NCBI GenBank assembly: GCA_024275135.1
Contig: JAJRZS010000067.1
Coordinates: forward strand, 1-64,000
Direction of reading: 5' to 3'
Length of the DNA: 64,000 bases
Source of the DNA: Planctomycetota bacterium
Lineage (GTDB): Bacteria; Planctomycetota; UBA1135
The notes beneath the pieces were generated by a model, which saw only the letters and a program-made list of their open reading frames with translations, was not told where the DNA came from and made no database searches. The position numbers and the translations under genes were made by a program. The number at the start of each line of letters is the position of its first letter. Position 1 is the stretch's first letter. Below are positions 1-8,038 of this stretch, piece after piece.

Positions 1-6
1 AGCAAA

Positions 7-969
7 ATGACCAGCAAAAGAGGTGCTGACGCTCCAAAATGGCCCATGGGGGTAGTGGCCAGCTTGGAGGAACTTGCTAACTTGCGCGGCGAGGGAGAAC
101 GCCTGCGTTTGGAGCAGTCCCATCGCGTCGGCACCTTGTTGGCTGGTGCTCACCGCTCGCCGTTTCGCGGGCAGGGGATGGAATTCGCGGAAGTTCGGGA
201 GTATCACCCAGGAGACGATCCACGGAGTATCGACTGGAAGGTGACCGCGCGCACAGGCGCAGTGCACACCAAGCTCTTTCATGAAGAGCGTGAGCGTCCA
301 GCGCTGTTTTTGGTGGATCAGGGAACCTCCATGTTCTTTGGTTCACGGAACTGTTTGAAGTCGGTGCAAGCAGCACGCTTGGCTGCGCTTCTAGGTTTTT
401 CTGCACTTGGATCCGGTGACCGTGTCGGTGGCATTGTTTTGCGCTCGCATTCTTTATCGTCGTTCAAAGCCTTACGCACGCGCCGCTGTTGGTTTTCATT
501 TTTGCGTACCCTGGCCGACGCAAATCTCCGCCTTGCAGAACAACGAAGCCAAGCGCCATTGGCGGAAGAGGAGTTTGGTTTGGATGTGGCCATGCGGCGT
601 TTGTTAGCGTTCACCACTCCTGGATGTCAGGTAGTGGTAATCTCGGATTTTTATCGTCTTGGTCCTGAGTTCCTCACTTCGTTACGCTTGCTTTCACGGC
701 GGACAGCTCTTCAGCTGTTGCATGTCTTCGATCCTTTGGAACGCCATGCGCCGCCGCCCAGCCGCTATCGAGTTTCTGACGGCAAGAACTTGGCTTCATG
801 TGACACTTCCTCGAAGAAAGTTCGAGAGGCTTGGGCGCGCAGCTTTCTGCAGCGCCAGGTGAAATTACAAGGTTGGTGCGCCGCCCACAAAATTCTTTAT
901 CGAGCGGCTTCGACCCACCAAACCGCAATCGAAATTCTTTCTGCGCAACCCCAGAAATTGGCTTTGTAA
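7..969 (+). CDS. DUF58 domain protein of a Bat/MoxR operon
   Basis: 320-residue DUF58 protein. The family motifs are visible: RSPFRGQGMEFAEVREY near residues 51-67, then GDDPRSIDWKVTAR, followed by a degenerate von Willebrand A-like fold (FLVDQGTSMFFG near 100-113). DUF58 proteins are normally cytosolic and sit next to a MoxR AAA+ ATPase; that gene would lie just upstream, outside the window. The gene is followed after two bases by the DUF4381 gene and then by BatA, BatB-C and BatD, so it is the first visible member of a co-transcribed set. The family probably helps MoxR act as a chaperone for the membrane VWA proteins; that role is established only loosely. The ATG at 7 is the first start available in the window and gives a full-length protein. 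Confidence 0.9.
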   Translation: MTSKRGADAPKWPMGVVASLEELANLRGEGERLRLEQSHRVGTLLAGAHRSPFRGQGMEFAEVREYHPGDDPRSIDWKVTARTGAVHTKLFHEERERPALFLVDQGTSMFFGSRNCLKSVQAARLAALLGFSALGSGDRVGGIVLRSHSLSSFKALRTRRCWFSFLRTLADANLRLAEQRSQAPLAEEEFGLDVAMRRLLAFTTPGCQVVVISDFYRLGPEFLTSLRLLSRRTALQLLHVFDPLERHAPPPSRYRVSDGKNLASCDTSSKKVREAWARSFLQRQVKLQGWCAAHKILYRAASTHQTAIEILSAQPQKLAL

Positions 970-971
970 AC

Positions 972-1475
972 ATGCAAATCCAACAAATGGCACCGGTATC
1001 GCAAACTCCAGACCCGCTTGCGGAGTTGCGAGACATCCATTTGCCGCAGGATGTAGGTGCCTGGCCTCCCGCGCCTGGCTGGTGGCTTCTTGCCTTGGCG
1101 CTTTTGTTGACTTGCTATTTCTGTTGGCGCTGGTGGCTGCGTAGGCGCCGGAGTGTGCGCCGTTATGCATTGATCGATTTGCAGAAACTGGAGCAGTCTT
1201 TCCACCAGAAACGAGATTCGATTTCTTTTGTTGTTGGACTTTCTAATCTTCTGCGGCGGGTTGCCCTTGCATCCCATCCGTCACAAAAAGTTGCGTCTCT
1301 TTATGGCGAGTCATGGATTGAGTTTCTTTCCACTAACCTAAAGGAGGACTTTCGAGATGAGTTTCGGTATTTAGAAAAAGTAACCTATGAGCCTCAGTCT
1401 TCCTTTGATCAAGGTGTGGAGCCGCAGCGGGTGGCGCAGGCGGTCCGGATGTGGATTCGGAGGAACGCAGCATGA
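972..1475 (+). CDS. DUF4381 membrane protein
   Basis: 167 residues. Starts at the ATG two bases after the DUF58 stop; the open frame extends further upstream into the DUF58 gene, but that part is only a shadow. A short N-terminal segment (DPLAELRDIHLPQDVGAWPP) precedes one transmembrane helix (about residues 36-54, rich in W and L) and a basic cytosolic tail, the standard DUF4381 layout. Its TGA stop overlaps the ATG of the BatA gene in an ATGA joint, indicating translational coupling. DUF4381 is regularly found between DUF58 and VWA genes in Bat operons; no biochemical role is known to me. Confidence 0.85.
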   Translation: MQIQQMAPVSQTPDPLAELRDIHLPQDVGAWPPAPGWWLLALALLLTCYFCWRWWLRRRRSVRRYALIDLQKLEQSFHQKRDSISFVVGLSNLLRRVALASHPSQKVASLYGESWIEFLSTNLKEDFRDEFRYLEKVTYEPQSSFDQGVEPQRVAQAVRMWIRRNAA

Positions 1476-2479
1476 TTTTTTCCCATCCATGGATGTTTGC
1501 TGCTCTTCCCTTGCCGCTCTTGGTGTATTTTCTTTTTCCACCAGCCAAGCCTTCCATTTCGGGAGCTTTACGGGTTCCTTTTTTTTCCTCCCTCGCACCT
1601 GCTGCAGGTCTCAAAATTTCTTCCCGGCAGCGCTGGTTGAAGACTGGCTTGCAAACCCTTGCATGGTGCAGTTTGGTGGTTGCAGCTGCTGCGCCTCAAT
1701 TGCAGGGTAAGCCGGTTCCCGTTCCAACGGAAGGCCGGGATTTGATGTTGGCCATGGACTTGTCAGGGTCCATGGCACGTGAAGACCTTTCCACCAACAA
1801 AAAAATCCTGGATCGACTCACTGTGGTGCGTGACGTTGCTCGTGATTTTATTGCACAAAGGGAAGGAGATCGGGTCGGTCTTATTCTGTTTGGCTCGCGC
1901 GCTTATTTGCAAACTCCACTGACCACGGATCTCGATAGTGTGCGTGCCATGCTTGATGAGGCTGAGGTTGGATTGGCTGGGGATGAAACGGCGATTGGTG
2001 ATGCCATCGGCATGGCGGTGAAATCTTTGCGTGATCGGCCTGCCGAAGAGCGGGTTTTGGTGTTGCTCAGCGATGGCGCAAACAATGCTGGAGTTTTGGA
2101 TCCCCTGCAAGCAGCAAAAATGGCAAAGGATGCTGGGATTCGTATCCATACGATAGGTGTGGGTGCCAATCGAATGAAAGTGCAGACGATTTTTGGTTCC
2201 CAGATTGTGAACCCGGCTCAAGACTTGGACGAAAAAACCTTGGCCAGAATTGCTAAAGAAACAGGTGGCTTGTTTTTTCGCGCGAAAAGTCAGGAAGGAT
2301 TGCAGGAGATTTATCAACGAATCCAAAGTTTAGAGCCAACAGTTGGAGATTCCTCCTTTCTTCGTCCAACCAAAAGTCTATTCCATTGGCCACTTGCGGT
2401 TGCTCTATTCTTCTCCATTGGAGTTAGCTTCTTGCACATGTCTTGGCCAAGACTTGGTTTGATAAAGGAGGTGGCCTAA
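1472..2479 (+). CDS. batA: BatA-like VWA membrane protein
   Basis: 335 residues from the ATG at 1472, which overlaps the preceding TGA. N-terminal Aerotolerance/BatA-type segment (FSHPWMFAALPLPLLVYFLFP) with a membrane helix, a second helix near residue 60-75, then a VWA domain with an intact MIDAS motif (DLSGSMAREDL near 92-102) and the downstream T and D positions (TPLTTD, LLSDGANNAG), and a C-terminal membrane helix. VWA proteins of this type hold a divalent metal through DxSxS and bind protein partners on the periplasmic face or in the cytosol. In Bacteroides the Bat operon was linked to aerotolerance; the exact role is unresolved. Coupled to the next gene through a TAATG joint. Confidence 0.88.
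   Translation: MIFSHPWMFAALPLPLLVYFLFPPAKPSISGALRVPFFSSLAPAAGLKISSRQRWLKTGLQTLAWCSLVVAAAAPQLQGKPVPVPTEGRDLMLAMDLSGSMAREDLSTNKKILDRLTVVRDVARDFIAQREGDRVGLILFGSRAYLQTPLTTDLDSVRAMLDEAEVGLAGDETAIGDAIGMAVKSLRDRPAEERVLVLLSDGANNAGVLDPLQAAKMAKDAGIRIHTIGVGANRMKVQTIFGSQIVNPAQDLDEKTLARIAKETGGLFFRAKSQEGLQEIYQRIQSLEPTVGDSSFLRPTKSLFHWPLAVALFFSIGVSFLHMSWPRLGLIKEVA
2464..2473 (+). promoter_or_regulatory. Strong Shine-Dalgarno site deciding the BatB-C start
   Basis: AAAGGAGGTG lies six bases before the ATG at 2479 and inside the last codons of BatA. It fixes the start of the BatB-C gene at 2479 rather than at the in-frame upstream start at 2443. Confidence 0.75.
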
Positions 2480-4146
2480 TGGATTTATCGCAATTTCACT
2501 TTTTGCGTCCACAGTGGGGTTATGCCTTGCTGCCACTCTTCGTCCTATTATTTGTTCTGTGGCGTAGTCGTCCGCAAAGCCAAGCCTGGAAGCGGGTCTT
2601 TGATTCCCATCTTATGAGGGCGCTGCTTTTGGATCCCGACCAAAAGCGTAAGCATGGCCCAATGCTGTGGCTGGCCATGGGTTGGCTGACGACAGTGTTT
2701 GCCCTTGCTGGACCAACCTGGAAGAAATTGCCAACACCGGTATTTCACGGGAAGCAAGCGACAGTGTTTGTGGTTGATTTGGCGCAGTCGATGAACGCGA
2801 AAGATCAAGCACCCAGTCGCATTGGCCGCGTGCGCTTTGAGCTCCAAGATGCCCTGAAGCGTGCTGCTGGTGAGCAATTGGCCTTGGTGTTATTCGCAGA
2901 AGATGCTTATGTGGTGATGCCCTTGGCGGATGACCCTCGGGTGATTGCGCAAACAGTTCCTATTCTTGAGCCTGGTCTGATGCCAGGACGTGGGGAAAGG
3001 CTGGATTTAGGCATTCAAAAAGCCACCGAATTGTTGCAGCAAGCCGGCTCTCACCATGGGCGCATTTTGGTATTCGCTGATGGAATTGGTGATCATTCTC
3101 AACAGGCCTTGGCAGCTGCGGAAAAAGCAAATAAAGCTGGTTTCCCAGTTTCCATCCTTGGTTTTGGTAGCAAAGAGGGAGCGCCTATCCCATTGATTCG
3201 CGGACGCGGTTTTGTAACGGATGCCAAAGGCAAGCCAATTCTGGCCCGTCTCGATGAGGATGCCTTGCAGGGGTTAGCAAAGGCAGGGGGTGGGCACTAC
3301 GCACATTCCACTCCTGACGATAGGGATTTGGAATTGCTTTTGCCCTCGGGTGGAGCCGACTTGACCATGGATTCTATGGATCAAGAAGCTGGGATTGCCG
3401 CCGGTTTTGACACTTGGAGTGATGCTGGTTCTTGGTTTGTCTTAATTCCACTGTTTCTTGCTTTGCTTGCCTTTCGACGGGGATGGGAGGGCTCATCAGC
3501 AATGTTGATGCTAGTGTTCGTGCCGCAAACCCAGGATCCAGGTTGGGTGGATCGGCTTTTTCACCGCGCCGATCAGATTGCAAGCAAGGCCTTTGCAGAA
3601 GCCCAATACGAACAAGCGGCCCAGGTTTTTGAAAACCCCCAATGGAAGGCATCGGCGCTTTATAAAGCTGGAAAATTTGAAGAGGCGGCACAGCTTTTTT
3701 CCGAGCAACGGGGGCCAGAAGCGGATTACAACCGTGGTAATGCTTTAGCAAGAGCAGGTAAGTTGAAGGAAGCCTTGGCTGCCTACGAAAAAGCTTTGCA
3801 AGCGAATCCTAATCATGAGGATGCCCAGTTTAATCATGATCTGGTAGAAAAATTGCTGCAGCAGCAAGACCAACAGCAGCAGAAGGATCAGGGCGAGCAG
3901 CAAGACCAACAACAGCAACAAGATCAGAGCGAACAGCAACAGAACCAACAACAAAAAAATCAAGAACAAGAGAAAAAGGAGGAGTCACCAGAGGAAAAAC
4001 AAGCTGCAGAAGAGCAGCCGCAAGAAATCAGTGAAAAAGACCAGGCTACGGAACAGTGGCTAAAGAAAATTCCAGACGATCCGGGAGGGTTGTTGCGGGA
4101 AAAACTTCGTCGGCGTTATGCCCGACACCATTCTCAGCCCAGGTAA
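2479..4146 (+). CDS. BatB-BatC fusion: VWA domain plus TPR and Gln-rich tail
   Basis: 555 residues. N-terminal membrane helices (about 12-28 and 66-84), a VWA domain (about 88-270; MIDAS-like DLAQSMNAKD, so DxxxS is kept in a variant form), a further helix near 310-330, then a tetratricopeptide segment (AEAQYEQAAQVFENPQWKAS and YNRGNALARAGKLKEALAAY, about 365-440), and a low-complexity tail made almost only of Q, D, E and K (about 450-515). In most Bat operons the VWA protein BatB and the TPR protein BatC are separate genes; here they are one polypeptide. The tail ends in a short ordered stretch (WLKKIPDDPGGLLREKLRRRY) that is typical of BatC C-termini. The TPR part probably recruits partner Bat proteins in the periplasm. 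BatD starts six bases after the stop. Confidence 0.87.
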   Translation: MDLSQFHFLRPQWGYALLPLFVLLFVLWRSRPQSQAWKRVFDSHLMRALLLDPDQKRKHGPMLWLAMGWLTTVFALAGPTWKKLPTPVFHGKQATVFVVDLAQSMNAKDQAPSRIGRVRFELQDALKRAAGEQLALVLFAEDAYVVMPLADDPRVIAQTVPILEPGLMPGRGERLDLGIQKATELLQQAGSHHGRILVFADGIGDHSQQALAAAEKANKAGFPVSILGFGSKEGAPIPLIRGRGFVTDAKGKPILARLDEDALQGLAKAGGGHYAHSTPDDRDLELLLPSGGADLTMDSMDQEAGIAAGFDTWSDAGSWFVLIPLFLALLAFRRGWEGSSAMLMLVFVPQTQDPGWVDRLFHRADQIASKAFAEAQYEQAAQVFENPQWKASALYKAGKFEEAAQLFSEQRGPEADYNRGNALARAGKLKEALAAYEKALQANPNHEDAQFNHDLVEKLLQQQDQQQQKDQGEQQDQQQQQDQSEQQQNQQQKNQEQEKKEESPEEKQAAEEQPQEISEKDQATEQWLKKIPDDPGGLLREKLRRRYARHHSQPR

Positions 4147-4152
4147 CCAAAC

Positions 4153-5949
4153 ATGATTAGCATTCTTCTTGCTTTGTGTTTTGCTACTTCCATTTTTCCT
4201 CCACAGCAAAAATGGCAGGACCCTGAGGTTCATGTTCAAGTCGATCGAAATAAAATTCATGAAGGGGAATCGTTTCGGCTCATTCTTTCCTCGCCTCACC
4301 TTTCCGGGGAGCAGCCCGACACATCTCCTCTGGAGCAAGATTTCTTTGTTTATGGAACCGGATTTCAAACTCAGACTAGCATTATTCAAGGAAAGCGAAC
4401 CCAGTCCGTGCAGTGGGTTATCACCTTGCAGCCGAAGCATGCCGGCAAAATAAAAATTCCTTCGCTACGGGTGGGGGACGCCACCAGCCCACCACTTGAG
4501 GTTGAGGTTCTATCGGAGAAAGATTGGGGCTCGGCGAAAGCGGGGGCGGGCCGGCCAGTTTTCGTCGAGGTGGAAGTGGAAAACCTTCACCCCTATGTGC
4601 AAAGCAAGGTTTTGGTGACAGCGAAGGTGTGGATGGATGACAGTATTCGCGGTGGTTCTCTCACCGATCCAGAGTTAGAGGGTGCATTGCTGGAAAGGGT
4701 CGGGGAGGACGTCAGTTATACCGGGCGTCGTGGGAATAAAGCTTATCAAGTGATTGAGCGCCGATATGCGGTGTTTCCCCAAACGAGTGGTAAAGTCACG
4801 ATTCCTCCACTGGTTTTTGATGGTCAACGTGCGGTTTCCCAACATCAGCGGCGTCGTTCACCCTTTGATGATCCCTTTTTCGGACCTTCTCCATTTGATT
4901 CTCTGTTTGAGAGGACAACGCCCATCCGCGCGCAATCCGAAGCGATTGATCTTGAGGTTCAACCGAAACCAGATGAGGCACATTCCGACTGGTGGTTGCC
5001 AGCAAAGAAAGTGGAAATTGTTGAGAGGTGGGAACCCGATCCACCGGAGTTTCGGGTCGCAGAACCAGTAACCCGCAACATTTTCCTTCGCGCTGTTGGA
5101 CTTGCTGCAGAGCAAATGCCCGAGTTAGAGTTGCCGGAGTTGCAAAGTTGCAAAACCTACCCTGGAAAGGTGCAACACCAGACCGATAGTCGACAAGGCG
5201 AAGTCATATCGATTGTGTTGCAACCCATAGTTTTGGTGCCGACGCAAGCAGGCAGCCTAACCTTGCCGGCCATAGAAGTTTCCTGGTGGGACACCGAGGC
5301 CGATGAGATGCGTATAGCCTCTTTGCCTGAACAAACCATTGAGGTCTTGCCCGGCAGTGGAGATCCTGTTACGGAAGAAAAAGCAGAAAACCAACCGCCA
5401 CTTAACCCCGAAGATGCCTCCTCCTCCAAGGCTGACGGGAACCTGCCCCCTGTGGCGGAGGAAAACCCAGAATCTTGGTTGTCCCAATATGCTTACCAGC
5501 TTGGTAGTGGGATTTTTTTTGGCTTGATTTCCTTTTGGCTGTGGCAACGTCGCCGTGGACGGGGACAGGGGAATGCGGAGCCGAAATTAGACCAGGCTCC
5601 AGATTCTCCGGCGGCGCCAACGATTTCGCTTCCCGCGGCAGAAAAACAGCTGAGACAGGCCTGCCAATCTGGAGATCCTGCGCACATTGAGCAGGCGATT
5701 TTGCAACTTGGTGGGGTGCAGTACCCGCAAACTCCACCGCGCAATAGCGTGGCTTGGGCAAAACAATTGGATTGTCCGCAACTGGTGAGTCTTTGTGAAA
5801 AACTCCAGGAGGCCCGCTTTGCGCCCAACCCGACCCAGGGCTGGTCCGGAGTGGAACTTTGGCAAAGCTACCAACAAGCGAAAAAACAATCCCCAGCTGC
5901 TAATATGCCATCGCCTTTGCCACAGCTGTATCCGCAGCACTCTTCCTAG
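4153..5949 (+). CDS. batD: BatD-like oxygen-tolerance protein
   Basis: 598 residues. N-terminal signal sequence (MISILLALCFATSIFPPQQ), a long beta-rich periplasmic region with the BatD hallmarks (ENLHPYVQSKVLVTAKVW near 153-171, ERRYAVFPQTSGKVTIPPL near 200-220), and one C-terminal membrane helix (about 448-466, GSGIFFGLISFWLWQRRR) followed by a cytosolic helical tail. This is the usual BatD topology. It is presumed to act with the BatA and BatB-C proteins in one envelope complex. A two-component system follows after three bases, so the regulator genes are probably on the same message. Confidence 0.88.
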   Translation: MISILLALCFATSIFPPQQKWQDPEVHVQVDRNKIHEGESFRLILSSPHLSGEQPDTSPLEQDFFVYGTGFQTQTSIIQGKRTQSVQWVITLQPKHAGKIKIPSLRVGDATSPPLEVEVLSEKDWGSAKAGAGRPVFVEVEVENLHPYVQSKVLVTAKVWMDDSIRGGSLTDPELEGALLERVGEDVSYTGRRGNKAYQVIERRYAVFPQTSGKVTIPPLVFDGQRAVSQHQRRRSPFDDPFFGPSPFDSLFERTTPIRAQSEAIDLEVQPKPDEAHSDWWLPAKKVEIVERWEPDPPEFRVAEPVTRNIFLRAVGLAAEQMPELELPELQSCKTYPGKVQHQTDSRQGEVISIVLQPIVLVPTQAGSLTLPAIEVSWWDTEADEMRIASLPEQTIEVLPGSGDPVTEEKAENQPPLNPEDASSSKADGNLPPVAEENPESWLSQYAYQLGSGIFFGLISFWLWQRRRGRGQGNAEPKLDQAPDSPAAPTISLPAAEKQLRQACQSGDPAHIEQAILQLGGVQYPQTPPRNSVAWAKQLDCPQLVSLCEKLQEARFAPNPTQGWSGVELWQSYQQAKKQSPAANMPSPLPQLYPQHSS

Positions 5950-5952
5950 GCC

Positions 5953-6627
5953 ATGAAAATCCTGTTAGTTGAAGACGATGCTCAGGCATCGGAATACTTG
6001 GCGACCTCCCTACGCGAGCTTGGCCATGCAGTGGATCAAGTTGCTGATGGCTTGGAGGGGCTCAACCTGGCTATGCAAGGGGAGTTCGATGTCTTGATTA
6101 TCGATCGTATGTTGCCATCCTTAGATGGGCTTACTTTGATTGAAACTCTGCGCAAGTCTGGCAAGGAAACTCCAGTTGTTATTGTGAGTGCAATGGATAG
6201 CGTGGATGAACGTGTTCGTGGGTTGCGCTCTGGTGGTGACGACTACCTCACGAAGCCCTATGCTTTTTCTGAGTTGTTGGCGAGAATGGAAAATGTAGTA
6301 CAGAGAAAACACCCAAGTCCGCCGCAAACAAAATATCGAGTGGCAGATTTGGAGATTGATTTAATCCAGCATAAGGTTCAACGTGGGGGTAAAGAAATCG
6401 AGTTGCAACCACGGGAATTTCGCTTATTGGAGTATTTGGTACGTCATGCTGGACAGGTTATGACGCGGAGTATGATTTTGGAACATGTTTGGGGCTACCG
6501 CTTCGATCCCCAAACCAATGTCATTGACGTCCACATTAGTCGCCTGCGCCGCAAAATAGATAAGGGTTTCTCTCCCTCACTCATTCATACTGTGCGTGGC
6601 GCGGGATACACCATTCGTGAGCCCTAA
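5953..6627 (+). CDS. OmpR-family response regulator
   Basis: 224 residues. Receiver domain (1-115) with acidic pocket VEDD (6-9), phosphoacceptor Asp in IIDRMLPSLDG (about residue 51), conserved Thr/Ser at VSA and Lys in LTKPYAFSELL. The C-terminal winged-helix trans_reg_C domain (about 128-222) has the canonical LQPREFRLLEYL, HVWGY and DVHISRLRRKID motifs. It should bind DNA as a phosphorylated dimer. The cognate kinase follows with overlapping reading frames. The targets are unknown; the position at the end of the Bat operon suggests it may sense the same envelope or redox stress, which is inference. Confidence 0.95.
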   Translation: MKILLVEDDAQASEYLATSLRELGHAVDQVADGLEGLNLAMQGEFDVLIIDRMLPSLDGLTLIETLRKSGKETPVVIVSAMDSVDERVRGLRSGGDDYLTKPYAFSELLARMENVVQRKHPSPPQTKYRVADLEIDLIQHKVQRGGKEIELQPREFRLLEYLVRHAGQVMTRSMILEHVWGYRFDPQTNVIDVHISRLRRKIDKGFSPSLIHTVRGAGYTIREP

Positions 6628-8038
6628 GCAGCATCGCCGTAATCTATCGATTCGCCTTGCAGTGGCCTCCACTGCATTGGTGATGGTGTTTTTGGCCTTG
6701 GCTTTGGGCGGCTATTATTACTGGCAGGTTGAGCAGGAAGAGCAACAGTTGGATAATCAGTTGGTTGCGGAAGCAGAGGAATTGTTGGGCTTGCATGCGC
6801 AGTCCGGAAGCCAAGAGTTGGCTAGTGCTATTCGCGAGCGTTTGGCCAAAGCAGCTGCCGAAGGACAAGCCACTCAAGATCATTTTTACCTTTATATTGA
6901 GTCGGATACCCGTGTGATTGCGGGCAATGTTGCGGGGTGGCCGGCAGAAGCCGAGGTTGATGGCGACGGCTCCGCGCAAACGCTAACCTTGGATGCAAAA
7001 GAGAATGCCGATGGAACCACCACATTGTTGCGGCACAAAGCCCGGGTGCGCGTGGAGGTTTTGGAGAATGGTGGAAAGCTACTGGTTGGTCACGATCTTG
7101 AAGACAGTAGCAATCGGCGGGCTCACTTGCGTTTTGGCCTGATGGTGGGAGGCCTTGCGGTCTTGCTAATCGCCATTACTACAGGATTATTAATGAGCCG
7201 CAGTCTGTTGTCGCGACTGGGGCAAATGAACCACACCATTTTGCGGATTTTGGCTGGCAATCGCCATGAACGGATGCCTTATCGGGAGCATGGGGATGAA
7301 TTTGATGAACTTGCTCACCATTTCGACAAAATGCTTAATGAGAATGAGCGATTGGTCAGTGGCATGCGAGCGGTCACTGATGATATTGCCCATGATTTGC
7401 GCACACCCTTGTCGCGTGTGCTGAATCGTATTGATCTTGCGCTTCGTGGTGATGCAAGCCAGGAGAAATTGCGTCAAACATTAGAGGAAATCCGAGAAGA
7501 AACTTCCGCCATCCTTGGGACCTTCCAAGAACTGCTGTTGATTGCCCAAATCGAAAGTGGGGCCGTGCGTCAACGAATGCAAGAAGTTGACATGGAAGAG
7601 GTTGTCTCCCAAGCTGTGGATTTATACCAACCAGTAGCAGAGGAGGTGGGGCATAGCTTGGTTGTTGCCACACAGTCAGCAAGAGTATTTGGCAATCCCC
7701 ATTTGCTTGCTCAAGTTTGCACCAATTTGTTGGACAACGCGATTAAATACACACCGCCTCCAGGAAAAATTGTGGTGACATTGCAAGCTGCTGAAGAAGG
7801 AGTTTTCCTCAGCATTGCGGACTCTGGTCCAGGCATCCCTGCCCAAGAGTGTCAGCATGTGTTAGAGCGTTTTGTGCGCTTGGATCAAACTCGCTCCATG
7901 CCTGGAACTGGGCTAGGCTTGAGTTTTGTTCGTGCAGTGGCTGAATTGCACGAAGCCCAGCTCTGCCTTGAAGATGCAGAACCGGGCTTGCGTGTGGTGT
8001 TGCGCTTTCCTGTTCGCCAGGAAGGGCAGAGTGCCTAA
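6617..8038 (+). CDS. Sensor histidine kinase (HAMP, HisKA, HATPase)
   Basis: About 473 residues from the GTG at 6617; another GTG at 6596 is possible, and both overlap the regulator gene. Two membrane helices (about 12-34 and 170-192) flank a periplasmic sensor region of about 135 residues. HAMP linker, then HisKA H-box (TDDIAHDLRTPLSRVLNRID), N-box (NLLDNAIKYTPP), G1 (IADSGPGIP) and G2 (GTGLGLSFVRA). All catalytic motifs are intact. This is the cognate partner of the upstream regulator. Its TAA overlaps the TAG of the convergent subtilase gene. Confidence 0.94.
   Translation: MSPKQHRRNLSIRLAVASTALVMVFLALALGGYYYWQVEQEEQQLDNQLVAEAEELLGLHAQSGSQELASAIRERLAKAAAEGQATQDHFYLYIESDTRVIAGNVAGWPAEAEVDGDGSAQTLTLDAKENADGTTTLLRHKARVRVEVLENGGKLLVGHDLEDSSNRRAHLRFGLMVGGLAVLLIAITTGLLMSRSLLSRLGQMNHTILRILAGNRHERMPYREHGDEFDELAHHFDKMLNENERLVSGMRAVTDDIAHDLRTPLSRVLNRIDLALRGDASQEKLRQTLEEIREETSAILGTFQELLLIAQIESGAVRQRMQEVDMEEVVSQAVDLYQPVAEEVGHSLVVATQSARVFGNPHLLAQVCTNLLDNAIKYTPPPGKIVVTLQAAEEGVFLSIADSGPGIPAQECQHVLERFVRLDQTRSMPGTGLGLSFVRAVAELHEAQLCLEDAEPGLRVVLRFPVRQEGQSA

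Noticed and set aside
3850..4000. Gln/Asp/Glu/Lys-rich tail as a nucleotide repeat array
   Set aside because: It is a low-complexity protein segment with irregular codon use, typical of BatC tails, not a DNA repeat element.
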